From Teichococcus rhizosphaerae (lineage in GTDB: Bacteria; Pseudomonadota; Alphaproteobacteria; Acetobacterales; Acetobacteraceae), in the NCBI RefSeq assembly GCF_002631185.1, contig NZ_PDNU01000027.1, positions 1 through 64,000 on the forward strand: DNA of 64,000 nt, in the 5' to 3' direction. Below the pieces are notes generated by a model. The model did no database searches, was not told the origin of the DNA, and worked only from the letters and a program-made list of their open reading frames with translations. Within the stretch, counting starts at the first letter, position 1. Every line of letters starts with the position of its first letter. The position numbers and the translations under genes were made by a program. Of this stretch, positions 32,820 through 44,703 are shown one piece after another.

Positions 32820-33956
32820 TCGCGACCAGGGGCGGGACATCCGCGAGGGAACCACGAATGAGCTTCATACCGACCGAGGAGCAGCAGGCGATCTCCGACG
32901 CCGCGCGCCGCTTCGCCGCCAGCCGGCTCGCGCCCGGCTACCGCGCGCGCGAACAGGCCGGCGCGCTCGATCGCGCGCTGCTGCGCGAGATGGGCGGCCT
33001 CGGCCTGATCGCGCCCGAGATGCCCGAGAGCCATGGCGGCCTCGGCCAGTCCTGCGTGACGGCGGGGCTGGTGGTCGAGGCGGTGGCCCATGCCGACATC
33101 AATGTCAGCTACGTCCAGCTGCTCGGCTCGCTGATGGGCAGCATCATCCTGCGCCACGCGGCGCCGCCGCTGGCGCAGGACTGGGTGCGGCGCATCGTCG
33201 GCGGGGAGGCGATCGTCGCCATCGGCCTGACCGAGCCGCGCGGCGGGTCGGATGCGGCCAACCTCGCGCTGCGCGCCGAGCGCGCCGGCAATGGCTGGGT
33301 GCTGTCGGGCGAGAAGACCTCGATCAGCTGCGCCGACCAGGCCGAGGGGATCGTCGTCTTCGCCCGCAGCGGCCGCCCCGAGGACGGCGCGCGCGGCATC
33401 AGCGCCTTCCTCGTGCCGCTCGACGCGCCGGGCATCTCGCGCTCGCGCTTCGACGATTTCGGCACCTGCGCGGTGGGCCGCGGCTCGGTCTTCTTCGACG
33501 GCGTGAAGGTGCCGGCCGACCACATGCTCGGCGAGGAGAACCGCGGCTTCGTGCAGGTCATGCAGGGCTTCGACTACAGCCGCGCGCTGATCGGGCTGCA
33601 ATGCATCGCCGCCGCGCAGGCCTCGCTCGACGAGAGCTGGGCCTACATCCAGGAACGCCGGACCTTCGGCGCGCCGCTGGCGCAATACCAGGGCGTGACC
33701 TTCCCCCTCGCCGAGGGGGAGACCATGCTCGCCGCGGCGCGGATGCTCTGCTACCAGACCCTGGCGCTGCGCGACCACGGCCTGCCGCACACCTCGGAAG
33801 CGGCGATGTGCAAGTGGCTCGCCCCCAAGACGGCGGTGGAGGTGATCCACCAATGCCTGCTGACCCACGGCCATGCCGGCTATTCGAAGGACCTGCCGCA
33901 CCAGCAGCGGCTGCGCGACGTCATGGGACTCGAGATCGGCGACGGCACCGCGCAGA

Positions 33957-35681
<1,725 letters not shown>

Positions 35682-35715
35682 GGACGTTGCCTCCGTTGAT
35701 TGGGGGCCTGCCCTG

Positions 35716-36891
35716 TCAGTCGCGCCGGGCGAAACTCCGGCCGATCAGCTGGCGGTGCACCTGGTTCGTACCTTCCCATATCTGGGTGATCTTGGCGTCA
35801 CGGAAAAGGCGCTCGACCCGGTAGTCCTGGATGTAGCCGTAGCCGCCATGCATCTGGATCGCGTCGGTGGCGATCCGCATGGCGAGGTCGGAGGCGCGCA
35901 TCTTCGCCATGGAGGATTCGAGGCCGTAGCCCTCCTCGCCGTCCTCCATCACGCCGCACAGGTAGTCGAGCCACGCTTCGGCCATGGCGAGGTCGGTCGC
36001 GGCATCGGCGATGGTGAACTGGTTGGCCTGGAAATCCACGATCCGCCGGCCGGAGGAGCGGCGGTCATTGGCATAGGAGACCATGTCGCGGAAGGCCGCC
36101 CGCGCGATGCCGAGCGCATGCGCCGCCACCGAGGGGCGCGAGCGGTTGAGCGCGGCGAACAGCAGCTTCAGCCCCTCCCCCGGCGCGCCGATCAGGTTGG
36201 CGCGCGGCACGCGGCAGCCCTCGAAGGCGAGCGCGGCGGTGGAGGATGCGCGGTGGCCGAGCTTCTCCTCCAGCCGCAGCACCTTGTAGCCCTGCACCGC
36301 CTGCCGCTCGATCACCAGCAGGCTGATCGCGCCCTTGGGGTCGGCGATGCCCTCCCACTTGCCGAAAAGAAGCAGGAAATCGGCCACGTCGCCGCTGGTG
36401 ATGAAGACCTTGCCGCCATCGACCACGATCTCGTCGCCCTCGGGGCGGAAGCGCGTGGTCATGGCGGTGGCGTCGGAGCCGCCGGCCGCCTCGGTGATGG
36501 CGAGCGCGCCGAGCGCGCCCTCGGCGATGCGCGGCAGCACGCGCGCCTTCAGCTCCTCGGAGCCGAAATCCATCAGCGGCCCGAGCGCATGGTAGTTGGT
36601 GGCATAGATGATGGCGGTGGAGGCGCAGGCCTCGGCGAGGATCTTGACCACCTCGAGATAGGTGCGGAAGCGCAGCCCCACCCCGCCATGGGCCTCGGGC
36701 AGGAAGATGCGGTTGAGGCCGAGCTCGTTGATGCGGCGGATATTGTCCCAGGGGAATTCGCCGCTGCGGTCGTGATGGGCCGCGCGCGGGGCGATGTGCT
36801 CGGCGCAGAGCCGGCGCACCTGGTCGAGCAGCAGCGTCTCCTCGGCGGTCCAGCCGCGGCGGCGTTCGAGGCGTTCGAAGATAGGGTTCAT
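35716..36891 (-). CDS. acyl-CoA dehydrogenase
   Basis: A 391-residue acyl-CoA dehydrogenase with I-T-E-A-A-G-G-S-D and a C-terminal Q-I-W-E-G-T-N-Q placing the catalytic base at Glu373, plus M-H-G-G-Y-G-Y before it. AGGAA lies just before ATG 36891. It sits 34 bases upstream of the AliA-like start and 34 bases after the Bug stop on the same strand, so the three are probably one operon. Within an alicyclic-acid pathway it could supply a second dehydrogenation or act on a chain product such as a dicarboxyl-CoA; the sequence alone does not decide. Confidence 0.9.
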   Translation of the reverse strand: MNPIFERLERRRGWTAEETLLLDQVRRLCAEHIAPRAAHHDRSGEFPWDNIRRINELGLNRIFLPEAHGGVGLRFRTYLEVVKILAEACASTAIIYATNYHALGPLMDFGSEELKARVLPRIAEGALGALAITEAAGGSDATAMTTRFRPEGDEIVVDGGKVFITSGDVADFLLLFGKWEGIADPKGAISLLVIERQAVQGYKVLRLEEKLGHRASSTAALAFEGCRVPRANLIGAPGEGLKLLFAALNRSRPSVAAHALGIARAAFRDMVSYANDRRSSGRRIVDFQANQFTIADAATDLAMAEAWLDYLCGVMEDGEEGYGLESSMAKMRASDLAMRIATDAIQMHGGYGYIQDYRVERLFRDAKITQIWEGTNQVHRQLIGRSFARRD

Positions 36892-36925
36892 GGGTTCCTG
36901 CCTTTCCTGCGCTGGCGCCGCCCGG

Positions 36926-37912
36926 TCATGCCGGCCGCATGGCGGAACGGCGGACGACATCGCCCCAGCGCTCGATCTCGTGGGTGATGAAGGTGCTGAT
37001 CGCCGCCGGCGGCATGGGCTCGCCCGGATTGGCGCCGAGTTCGGCGAAGCGCGCGCGCAGCGCCGGTTCGGCCAGCGCGGCGATGATGGCCTCGTTCAGC
37101 CGCGCCACCGCCTCGGGCGGCGTGCGCGCGGGCGCGAGCGCCGCGTTCCAGGTGCGGCAGTCGAAGCCCGCGACGCCCGCTTCCTCGAGCGTGGGCACGC
37201 CGGGGAAGACCGGCGAAGGGGTGCGGGTGCTGATCGCGAGGGCCCGCACGCTGCCCGAACGCACCAGCGCCGAGGCGGTGGAGACCGGGTCGAACATGAA
37301 CTGGATCTGTCCCGCCACCAGATCCTGCAGCGCCGGGCCGTTGCCGCGATAGGCGACGTGCAGGATGTCCACCCCGGCCAGCAGCCGCAGCAGCTCGCCC
37401 GCCAGGTGCGGCGTGCTGCCCACCCCGGCCGAGCCATAGGTGAAGGCGCCCGGCCGCGCGCGCAGCAGCGCCAGGAAGGCGCGCGCATCCGCCGCCGGCA
37501 CCGCCGGGTGGACGATCAGCGCCATCGGCACCTCGCTGAACATGGCCACCGGGGCGAAGTCGCGCTCGGTGTCGTAGGGCAGGGAGGGCAGCAGCGTCGG
37601 GTTGACCGTGTGGCTGGTGGTCGCCACCAGCAGCGTGTAGCCGTCGGGCGCCGCGCGCGCGACGAATTCCGAGCCACCGACGACCCCGCCGCCGGTGCGG
37701 TTCTCGACCACCACGGGCTGGCCGAGCCGGGCGGTGATCGCCTGCGCCACGAGACGGGAGACGACATCGGTGCCCCCGCCCGCGGCATAGGGCACGACAA
37801 GACGCACCGGGCGGTCGGGAAACGCCGCCGATGCGGGCGCCGCCAGCGCCACGCCGCCCATCCCGGCCATCAGCGACCGGCGCGAGATGCCAGGATTGTG
37901 CTTGTTGTTCAT
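36926..37912 (-). CDS. Bug/TctC-family tripartite tricarboxylate receptor protein
   Basis: A 328-residue receptor. A Tat-like signal (G-I-S-R-R-S-L-M-A-G-M-G-G) follows M-N-N-K-H-N. Loops are Y-A-A-G-G-G-T-D, V-E-N-R-T-G-G-G-V and P-D-G-Y-T. GGGAGGAGG precedes ATG 37912. It heads the minus-strand run Bug, acyl-CoA dehydrogenase, AliA-like ligase and is separated from the BadI-like gene by a hairpin. A cyclic carboxylic acid is therefore a reasonable but unproven ligand. Confidence 0.92.
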   Translation of the reverse strand: MNNKHNPGISRRSLMAGMGGVALAAPASAAFPDRPVRLVVPYAAGGGTDVVSRLVAQAITARLGQPVVVENRTGGGVVGGSEFVARAAPDGYTLLVATTSHTVNPTLLPSLPYDTERDFAPVAMFSEVPMALIVHPAVPAADARAFLALLRARPGAFTYGSAGVGSTPHLAGELLRLLAGVDILHVAYRGNGPALQDLVAGQIQFMFDPVSTASALVRSGSVRALAISTRTPSPVFPGVPTLEEAGVAGFDCRTWNAALAPARTPPEAVARLNEAIIAALAEPALRARFAELGANPGEPMPPAAISTFITHEIERWGDVVRRSAMRPA

Positions 37913-37935
37913 CGCCGCCTCCTCCCTGCCTTGTG

Positions 37936-37965
37936 GCGGGCGCGGGCGGTGGTCCGCCCGCGCCC
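37936..37965 (-). terminator. hairpin terminator candidate after badI-like gene
   Basis: A perfect 13-base-pair stem (37936-37948 with 37953-37965) and four-base loop lies 29 bases after the BadI-like stop on the minus strand and before the Bug gene start. No T run is seen. It likely separates the badK-badH-badI unit from the Bug-aliA unit. Confidence 0.45.
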
Positions 37966-37994
37966 GTGATGGTCCGGTTTCCCGCCGTCGCGCC

Positions 37995-38780
37995 TCAGCG
38001 GAAGGGCGAGAAGTCCGGCTTGCGCTTCTCGACGAAGGCGCGCTTGCCTTCCATCGCTTCCTCGGTGTGGCCGAAGCCGTCAAGCGCGGCCATCGCCATC
38101 TTGGTGGTACCGTAGGCATGGGCCGAATCGGCGTTGAAGGAATACTTCAGGAACTTGATGGCGGTCGGGCTCAGCGCCGCGATCTCCGCCGCCCAGCCCT
38201 TGGCCTCGGTCATCAGCTGGGCCTGCGGCACGATCTTGTTGACGAGGCCCATCTCCTTCGCTTCCTCCGCCGTGTACTGGCGGCAGAGGAACCAGATCTC
38301 GCGCGCCTTCTTCTCGCCGACGATGCGCGTCAGCAGCGCCGTGCCCCAGCCGGCGTCGAAGGAGCCGACGCGCGGCCCGGCCTGGCCGAAGCGGGCATTG
38401 TCGGATGCGATGGTCAGGTCGCACAGCACATGCAGCACATGGCCGCCGCCGATGGCGAAGCCGTTCACCGCCGCGATCACCGGCTTGGGGATGTCGCGGA
38501 TGGTGGTCTGCAGCGTCTCGACCTCCCACAGCCCGTTGGCGCTGGTGCCGTAGCCGCCGGTCTCGACGTATTCCTTCTGGTCGCCGCCGGTGCAGAAGGC
38601 CTTGCTGCCCGCGCCGGTCAGGATCACGCAGGCGACCTTCTGGTCCACCCAGGCGCGCTGGAGGGCATTGATGAGCTCCTCCACCGTGCGGCCGCGGAAG
38701 GAATTGTAGCGGTCGGGCCGGTTGATGGTGATGATCGCCGTGGAATCCTCCACGGCATAGAGGATGTCGGTGTAGTCCAT
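37995..38780 (-). CDS. badI: BadI-like 2-ketocyclohexanecarboxyl-CoA hydrolase
   Basis: A 261-residue crotonase-superfamily ring-opening enzyme. It has the MenB/BadI-type motif G-G-G-H-V-L-H at 111-117 and G-S-F-D-A-G-W-G at 139-146, which differ from ordinary hydratases, and F-C-T-G-G-D-Q, typical of this branch. BadI adds water to 2-ketocyclohexanecarboxyl-CoA and opens the ring to pimeloyl-CoA. AGGAGA precedes ATG 38780. It follows the BadH-like dehydrogenase, which would produce its substrate, by 62 bases. The MenB alternative (naphthoate synthase) is unlikely because no menaquinone genes are present and the neighbours fit BadI. Confidence 0.87.
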   Translation of the reverse strand: MDYTDILYAVEDSTAIITINRPDRYNSFRGRTVEELINALQRAWVDQKVACVILTGAGSKAFCTGGDQKEYVETGGYGTSANGLWEVETLQTTIRDIPKPVIAAVNGFAIGGGHVLHVLCDLTIASDNARFGQAGPRVGSFDAGWGTALLTRIVGEKKAREIWFLCRQYTAEEAKEMGLVNKIVPQAQLMTEAKGWAAEIAALSPTAIKFLKYSFNADSAHAYGTTKMAMAALDGFGHTEEAMEGKRAFVEKRKPDFSPFR

Positions 38781-38842
38781 CGGTGTGTTCTCCTGGAGAT
38801 GGGCGAGAAGGGAAGGCGCGGGGCGCGGCGGCCCCGCACCCG

Positions 38843-39586
38843 TCACGACATGGTCAGCCCGCCCGAGACGCTGAGCGTCTGGCCGGTGATGTAGCGCGAG
38901 CGGTCGGAGGCGAAGAACAGGATCGCGTCGGCGATCTCCTCGGGCTTCGCCACGCGCTTGAGCGGGATGGCTCGGGCCAGCGCCTCGCGCATCCGCTCGG
39001 GCTGGGCGGCGAAGAGCGGCGTGTCGGTCGGCCCCGGGCAGACCACGTTGCAGGTGATCTCGTGGCGCGCCATCTCGCGCGCCAGCGACTTGGTGAAGGC
39101 GATGACGCCGCCTTTGGCGCCGGCATAGACCGTCTCGCCCATGCTGCCGACGCGCCCGGCGTCGCTCGCCACCGTCACCACCCTGCCGCCGCCGCCTTCC
39201 ATCATCGGGTCGAGGAAGGCGCGCACGAAGCGCACGCAGCCGAGGTAGTTGATCTGCACGATCTGTTCCCAGAACTCGGGCGGATTCTTCACGAAGGGCT
39301 CGATGCGGTCCCACCCGGCGGTGCTGATCACCGCATCGGCGCGCTTGACCTTCTCGTGCACCGCGGCGGCGAAGGCGGCGACCGCCTCGGGCTTGGTGAC
39401 GTCGAGCGGCAGCGCCTCGGCCTGGCCGCCGGCGGCGGCGATGCGCGCGGCGGTCTCGCGCCCGCCCTCGAGGTTGAGGTCGCCGATGAAGACGCGCGCG
39501 CCGGCCTGCGCCAGCGCCAGGCAGGTGGCGCGCCCGATGCCGGAGGCGCCGCCGCTCACCACGGCCACCTTGTCGTTGAGTTTCAT
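38843..39586 (-). CDS. badH: BadH-like 2-hydroxycyclohexanecarboxyl-CoA dehydrogenase (SDR)
   Basis: A 247-residue short-chain dehydrogenase. The cofactor motif is G-G-A-S-G-I-G, and the catalytic residues are Ser141, Tyr154 and Lys158 (S-D-A-G-R-V-G-S, then Y-A-G-A-K). The usual N-N-A-G is S-T-A-G here. The segment V-V-C-P-G-P-T-D-T-P and the end S-V-S-G-G-L-T-M-S match BadH of Rhodopseudomonas closely from memory. It would oxidise 2-hydroxy- to 2-ketocyclohexanecarboxyl-CoA with NAD. It lies 9 bases after the BadK-like gene on the same strand. Confidence 0.86.
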   Translation of the reverse strand: MKLNDKVAVVSGGASGIGRATCLALAQAGARVFIGDLNLEGGRETAARIAAAGGQAEALPLDVTKPEAVAAFAAAVHEKVKRADAVISTAGWDRIEPFVKNPPEFWEQIVQINYLGCVRFVRAFLDPMMEGGGGRVVTVASDAGRVGSMGETVYAGAKGGVIAFTKSLAREMARHEITCNVVCPGPTDTPLFAAQPERMREALARAIPLKRVAKPEEIADAILFFASDRSRYITGQTLSVSGGLTMS

Positions 39587-39595
39587 CTCTCGCTC

Positions 39596-40357
39596 CTACT
39601 TTCGTCTGCTTTCGAGGAAGGCCGAGACGCGCTTGCGCGCCTCCTCCGTGGTCATCAGCCGCCGCGTCGCGTCGTGCTCCATCGCGTAGCCGTCCGGGGC
39701 ACGGTCGGTCGAGGCGCGGATGCACGCCTTGCAGGCGGCCAGCGCCGGCCCCGCGAGGCCGGCCACCTGGTCGGCCAGCGCGCGCGCGCGCGCCGGCAAT
39801 TCGGCGCCCGGCACCGCCCACTGGACGATGCCCAGGCGTTCGGCGGTGGCGCCGTCCACCATGTCGTTGGCGAGGATGATGCGCGCCGCGACGCCCGGCC
39901 CGCACAGCCGGGTCAGCCGCTGCGTGCCGCCGGCGCCGGGGATCAGGCCGATGCCGGCTTCCGGCAGCCCGATCCGCGCCTCCTGCGCGGCGATCCGCAG
40001 GTCGCACGAAAGCGCCAGTTCCAGCCCGCCGCCGAGCGCCGGGCCGTTGATCTCGGCGATGGTGACGAGCGGCAGCCGCTCGATACGGTCATAGAGGTGA
40101 TGGAAGGCGGCGACATGGCGCAGCATGTCGCGCACCCCATCCTCGGCGCCGAACCGCCCGCCGATCTCCTTGAGATCGGCGCCGGCCGAGAAAAACCGCA
40201 GCGCGCTGCGGATGTGCAGCGCGCGCGGCAGGCCCTCGCGCTCGATCCCGTCGAGCACGCGGTTGAAGCCGGCGAGGAACTCCTCGCTGATGGCATTGGC
40301 GGGCGCGCGGTTCATCGTCATCACGACGACGCCTTCGCGCCGCTCGACCTCGAACAT
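39596..40357 (-). CDS. badK: BadK-like enoyl-CoA hydratase (cyclohex-1-ene-1-carboxyl-CoA hydratase)
   Basis: A 253-residue crotonase with both hydratase glutamates: Glu113 in G-L-E-L-A-L and Glu133 in L-P-E-A-G-I-G, followed by P-G-A-G-G-T-Q-R-L. It is the only crotonase of the five in this window with both. It would hydrate cyclohex-1-ene-1-carboxyl-CoA to the 2-hydroxy ester, the step before BadH. The specific name rests on its place in the badK-badH-badI order rather than on diagnostic residues. The LivK-like receptor gene ends 31 bases upstream on the same strand. Confidence 0.78.
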   Translation of the reverse strand: MFEVERREGVVVMTMNRAPANAISEEFLAGFNRVLDGIEREGLPRALHIRSALRFFSAGADLKEIGGRFGAEDGVRDMLRHVAAFHHLYDRIERLPLVTIAEINGPALGGGLELALSCDLRIAAQEARIGLPEAGIGLIPGAGGTQRLTRLCGPGVAARIILANDMVDGATAERLGIVQWAVPGAELPARARALADQVAGLAGPALAACKACIRASTDRAPDGYAMEHDATRRLMTTEEARKRVSAFLESRRK

Positions 40358-40388
40358 CCTGATTCCTTCCTTCCCTTCTGCGGGCGCC

Positions 40389-41591
40389 TCAGCCCATCCG
40401 GCAGGCCGCCGATGGCGGCGGCGTCGCCTCGGCGGCCGGCACCGTCATCTCGATCGCGCGGTGCACGCGCCCGCCGTCGCGCACCACGCGGCCCATCAGG
40501 TTCGGCATCACCAGCTGGTGGTCCTCGGCGCGCATCCGCACCATGCCGAAGGGCGATTCGAACTCCAGGCCGTTCATCGCCTGCGCCACCTTGTCCGCAT
40601 CGGTGCTGCCGGCCTTGCGGACGCCCTCGAAGATCAGGCGCATGCCGGTATAGGTCTCGGCCTCGTATTCGCCGGGGTCCTGGTTGAAGCGGCGGCGCCA
40701 GGCCTCGACGAAGCGGCGGTTCTGCGGCGTGTCGAGGGAGGCGTCGTAGTTGATGACGCCATAGGAGCCGACCACGTCCTCGCCCGCCGCGCGCAGCGTC
40801 GTCGGCACGATATAGGCGTGCCCGACGATCGTCAGCTCCGCCGCCAGGCCGAACTGCCGCGCCTGCTTGGCGAAGTTGATCGCGTCCCCGCCCGAGAGCA
40901 CCACCCACACCCCCTGCAGCCCGGCCGCCTTGAGCTGCGAGATGTAGGGCGCGTAGTCGCGGGTGCCGAGCGGCGGGAAGACGCTGAGCGCGACCTCCTT
41001 GCCGGTTTCCTGCGCCGCGCGGGTGAAGCCGGCCGCCGAATCGCGGCCCCAGACGTAGTCCGCCGCGCAGATGCCCCATTTGCGTTCCGGCCGGCCGCGC
41101 AGCCACGGCCCCACCACCATCAGGTCCATCGCATCCGAATGGTTGGCGCGGAACAGCCGCCGCCCGCAGGCTTCGCCCGTCAGCCGGTCGGCCTTGTTGA
41201 CCGTCGAGACGTAGAGCGCGTTCCACCGATCGAGCTGGCCCGCGATGGCAAGCCCGCTCGCCGAGGAGATGGCCTCGATCAGCAGCCCGTGGCCGCCCAG
41301 CGCGAGGCGCTCGGCGGCGCGGCGCGCGGCGTCGGGGTTGCTCTGCTCGTCGCCGATGCGGAACTCCACCTGGCGGCCGTCGATGCCGCCAGCGGCATTG
41401 GCCTCATCCACCGCGAACTGCACGCCGCGGATCACCTCCTCGCCCAGCACGGCATAGGCGCCGGTCTGCGAGGTGGGCACGCCGACGCGGATCGGCTCGC
41501 GCCGCGCCTGGGCGCGCGCCGTCCCGGCAAGCCCGGCGGCGGAAGCGCCGAAGGCGGTGGCGCCGATGATCGCTTCTCTCCTGCTTCGCAT
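40389..41591 (-). CDS. LivK-like ABC transporter substrate-binding protein
   Basis: A 400-residue periplasmic binding protein of the branched-chain amino acid type. A signal peptide (R-S-R-R-E-A-I-I-G-A-T, cleaved near A-R-A-Q) precedes V-G-V-P-T-S-Q-T-G-A-Y and W-G-I-C-A-A-D-Y-V-W-G. AGGAGGAA precedes ATG 41591. It is last in the liv operon, 28 bases after livF, and directly before the badK-like gene. A role in importing the cyclic carboxylic acid (or a related aromatic or alicyclic acid) rather than leucine is likely from context. Confidence 0.9.
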   Translation of the reverse strand: MRSRREAIIGATAFGASAAGLAGTARAQARREPIRVGVPTSQTGAYAVLGEEVIRGVQFAVDEANAAGGIDGRQVEFRIGDEQSNPDAARRAAERLALGGHGLLIEAISSASGLAIAGQLDRWNALYVSTVNKADRLTGEACGRRLFRANHSDAMDLMVVGPWLRGRPERKWGICAADYVWGRDSAAGFTRAAQETGKEVALSVFPPLGTRDYAPYISQLKAAGLQGVWVVLSGGDAINFAKQARQFGLAAELTIVGHAYIVPTTLRAAGEDVVGSYGVINYDASLDTPQNRRFVEAWRRRFNQDPGEYEAETYTGMRLIFEGVRKAGSTDADKVAQAMNGLEFESPFGMVRMRAEDHQLVMPNLMGRVVRDGGRVHRAIEMTVPAAEATPPPSAACRMG

Positions 41592-41619
41592 GACGTTCCT
41601 CCTGTTCCCTTGGTTGACG

Positions 41620-42314
41620 CTAGACGCCCAGATGCTCGTGCAACACCGCCTCGTCGAGGCCGGCAACCGGCCCCGAGGCGACGATCCTGCCCTTCGCCAT
41701 CGCGTGGAACTGCCGCGCGGCGCGGCGGATCAGCCCCAGATGCTGCTCGATCAGCAGCAGCGCCGTGCCTTCGCGCGTCGCCAGGCGGTCGAGCGCCTCG
41801 CCGAGCTCGTCCACCACCACCGGCGCCAGCCCCTCGCTCGGCTCATCGAGGATGAGCAGGTCCGGATTGGCCATCAGCGCGCGCCCGATGGCGAGCATCT
41901 GCTGCTGCCCGCCCGACAGCGCGGTGCCCGGCGTCGCCGCGCGCTCGGCGAGGATGGGGAACATCGCGCAGACCGAGGCGAGCGTCCATGGCCCCGGCCG
42001 CCGCACCGCGGCGCCGAGCGGGAGGTTCTCGCGCACCGTCAGGTTGGGCAGGATGCGCTGGCCCTGCACCACCACCGCGATGCCCGCCCGCGCCGCCCGG
42101 TAGGGCCGCAGCGGCAGCGTCTGCGCCGCCCCGTGGAAGCGCACCGCGCCCGCCCGCACCCGCACCAGCCCGAGCACGGCATTGACCGTGGTGGTCTTGC
42201 CCACGCCGTTGCGCCCGACCAGCGCCACGCGCTCCCCCTCGGCCACCGCCAGGCTGACGCCGTGCAGGATATGCGCCTCGCCGTAGAAGGCGTGCACGCC
42301 GTCGAGTTCGAGGA

Positions 42315-42318
<4 letters not shown>
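41620..42318 (-). CDS. livF: LivF-type ABC transporter ATP-binding protein
   Basis: A 232-residue ATPase of the branched-chain amino acid transporter family. Walker A is G-R-N-G-V-G-K-T-T (35-43), the signature L-S-G-G-Q is at 134-138, Walker B is L-L-I-L-D-E (154-159), and the H-loop is in L-I-E-Q-H. It is complete, unlike its partner LivG. The start overlaps the livG stop as ATGA (42315-42318). It works with LivG, LivH and LivM at the inner membrane. Confidence 0.92.
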
Positions 42319-42895
<577 letters not shown>

Positions 42896-42899
<4 letters not shown>

Positions 42900-43858
42900 G
42901 CCTCGGCCCCGTGCCGCCGGCGCAGCCGCCGCGGCAGGCCCGACAGCCCGTCCGGCAGGAACACCATGACCAGCACCAGCAGGATGCCAAGCAGGCCGAG
43001 CCAGCGCTCGGTCACCTCGACCAGCTGCTCGCGCAGCAGGAAATAGACCGCCGCGCCGGCGAGCGGCCCCCATACCGTGCGCGTGCCGCCGAGCAGCGCC
43101 ATGATCAGCGCCGAGCCCGAGACGCTCCAATGCACCGTCTCAGGGGAGACGAAGCCGTTGTAGAGCACGTAGAGTACGCCGCCCGCCGCGGCGATGCCGC
43201 CCGACAGCGCGAACACCGCCGCGCGCGGCAGCACCGTGCCATAGCCGAGGAAGCGGGCGCGTTCCTCGTTCTCGCGGATCGCCTCGGTCAGCAGGCCGAA
43301 GCGGCTGCGCGCGAGCAGCGCGGCGAGCGCGGCCAGCGCCACCATCGCCAGCCAGGCGATGAGGAACATTCCCTCGGCCCGCTGGAAGGTGGCGGCGGGC
43401 AGGCCGAAGATCTCGCGCGGCAGGGCCACGGTCAGCCCGTCGGCGCCGCCGGTCACGCCGCGCGCCTTGTTCGCCGCCTCGAAGCAGGCCTGGCCGAGGG
43501 CGAGCGTCAGCATGGCGAAGGCGATGCCGTGCACCCGCACGACGATCAGCCCGAGGCCGAAGCAGACCGCCGCCATCGCCAGCACGGCCAGCGGCAGCGC
43601 CGCTTCCGCCGGCAGCAGCCCGGGCGCGCCGAGGCCGATGCCGGCGAGATAGGCGCCGGCGCCGAACATCGCCGCATGGCCGAAGCTGACCATGCCGTTC
43701 TGCCGCGCCAGCACGCCGACGGACAGCGCGAGGATGGCGTAGATGCAGGCCTGCGCCAGCAGCGAGAGCAGCACGCCCGGCGGCACCAGCGCCGCGATCG
43801 CCGGCCCCGCCGCCGCTGCCGCCAGCGCCCCGGCGGCGATCCGCCCTGCCCCGCTCAC
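42896..43858 (-). CDS. livM: LivM-type ABC transporter permease
   Basis: A 320-residue polytopic membrane permease of the branched-chain amino acid family. It has several hydrophobic segments and the family motif V-S-F-G-H-A-A-M-F-G-A-G-A-Y, with G-V-T-G-G-A-D-G-L later. The start GTG 43858 overlaps the livH stop (GTGA), and its stop overlaps the livG start. It forms the channel with LivH. Confidence 0.9.
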
Positions 43859-44703
43859 AGCCGCTTCCCCGCCAGCCCGGTCGGCCGCCACAGCAGCACC
43901 GCCGCCATGGTCAGGAACGGGATCAGCGCCGCGATGTCGGGCAGCAGCACCGCGCCCAGCACCTGCACCTGGCCGAGCAGCAGCGCCGCCAGCGCCGCGC
44001 CGCCCAGGCTGCCCAGCCCGCTCACCACCACCACCACGAAGCAATCCACCAGGATCTGCCCGCCCATCGCCGGGGACAGCGACAGGAACGGCGCGGCGAT
44101 CACCCCCGACACCCCGGCCAGCGCGGCGCCGAGCGCGGTGACCAGCATCGCCACCGCGTCGGTGTTCACCCCCTGCACGGCGGTGATCGCCGGATCGAGG
44201 CTCGCGGCGCGGACGAACAGCCCGGCGCGGGAACGGTGCAGCCAGGCCAGCAGCGCGGCGGTCAGCGCCGCCGCCATGGCGATCACCGCCAGGCGATAGA
44301 CCGGGAAGGCGTCGCCGCCCAGCGCGACGGAACCCGCCAGCAGCGCCGGCGCATCCATCGAGCGGCCCTCGGTGCCCCAGATCCACTGCACCGCATCCTC
44401 GATCACCAGCAGCAGGCCGAAGGTGACGATCACCGTCACCAGCGGGTCGCGGTCCTGCAAGGCGCGGAACACCAGCCGGTCGAGCACCGCGCCGAACAGC
44501 GCCAGCACCACCGCGCTCGCCGCCAGCCCGGCCCAGAAGCCGCCCGCCTGCGCCGCCGTGTAGCCGGCATAGGCGCCGAGCATGTAGAAGGCGCCATGGC
44601 CGAAATTGACCACGCGCCGCAGCCCGTAGATCAGCGCCAGCCCCGCCGCCAGCACCAGCAGCAGGCTGCCATAGACGAGGCCGTTGAGGATCTGGATGGT
44701 CAC
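43855..44703 (-). CDS. livH: LivH-type ABC transporter permease
   Basis: A 282-residue inner-membrane permease. The start is N-G-L-V-Y-G-S-L-L-L-V-L-A-A-G-L-A-L-I-Y-G, followed by V-V-N-F-G-H-G-A-F-Y-M-L-G-A-Y. Multiple hydrophobic helices span the length. The ATG overlaps the stop of the TetR gene (ATGA), and the stop overlaps the livM GTG, so tetR-livH-M-G-F are one translationally coupled unit. Confidence 0.92.
   Translation of the reverse strand: MTIQILNGLVYGSLLLVLAAGLALIYGLRRVVNFGHGAFYMLGAYAGYTAAQAGGFWAGLAASAVVLALFGAVLDRLVFRALQDRDPLVTVIVTFGLLLVIEDAVQWIWGTEGRSMDAPALLAGSVALGGDAFPVYRLAVIAMAAALTAALLAWLHRSRAGLFVRAASLDPAITAVQGVNTDAVAMLVTALGAALAGVSGVIAAPFLSLSPAMGGQILVDCFVVVVVSGLGSLGGAALAALLLGQVQVLGAVLLPDIAALIPFLTMAAVLLWRPTGLAGKRL

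Noticed and set aside
37995-38780. MenB (naphthoate synthase) assignment for the BadI-like gene.
   Set aside because: It shares the G-G-G-H-V-L-H motif with MenB, but BadH- and BadK-like genes are adjacent and no menaquinone genes are present.
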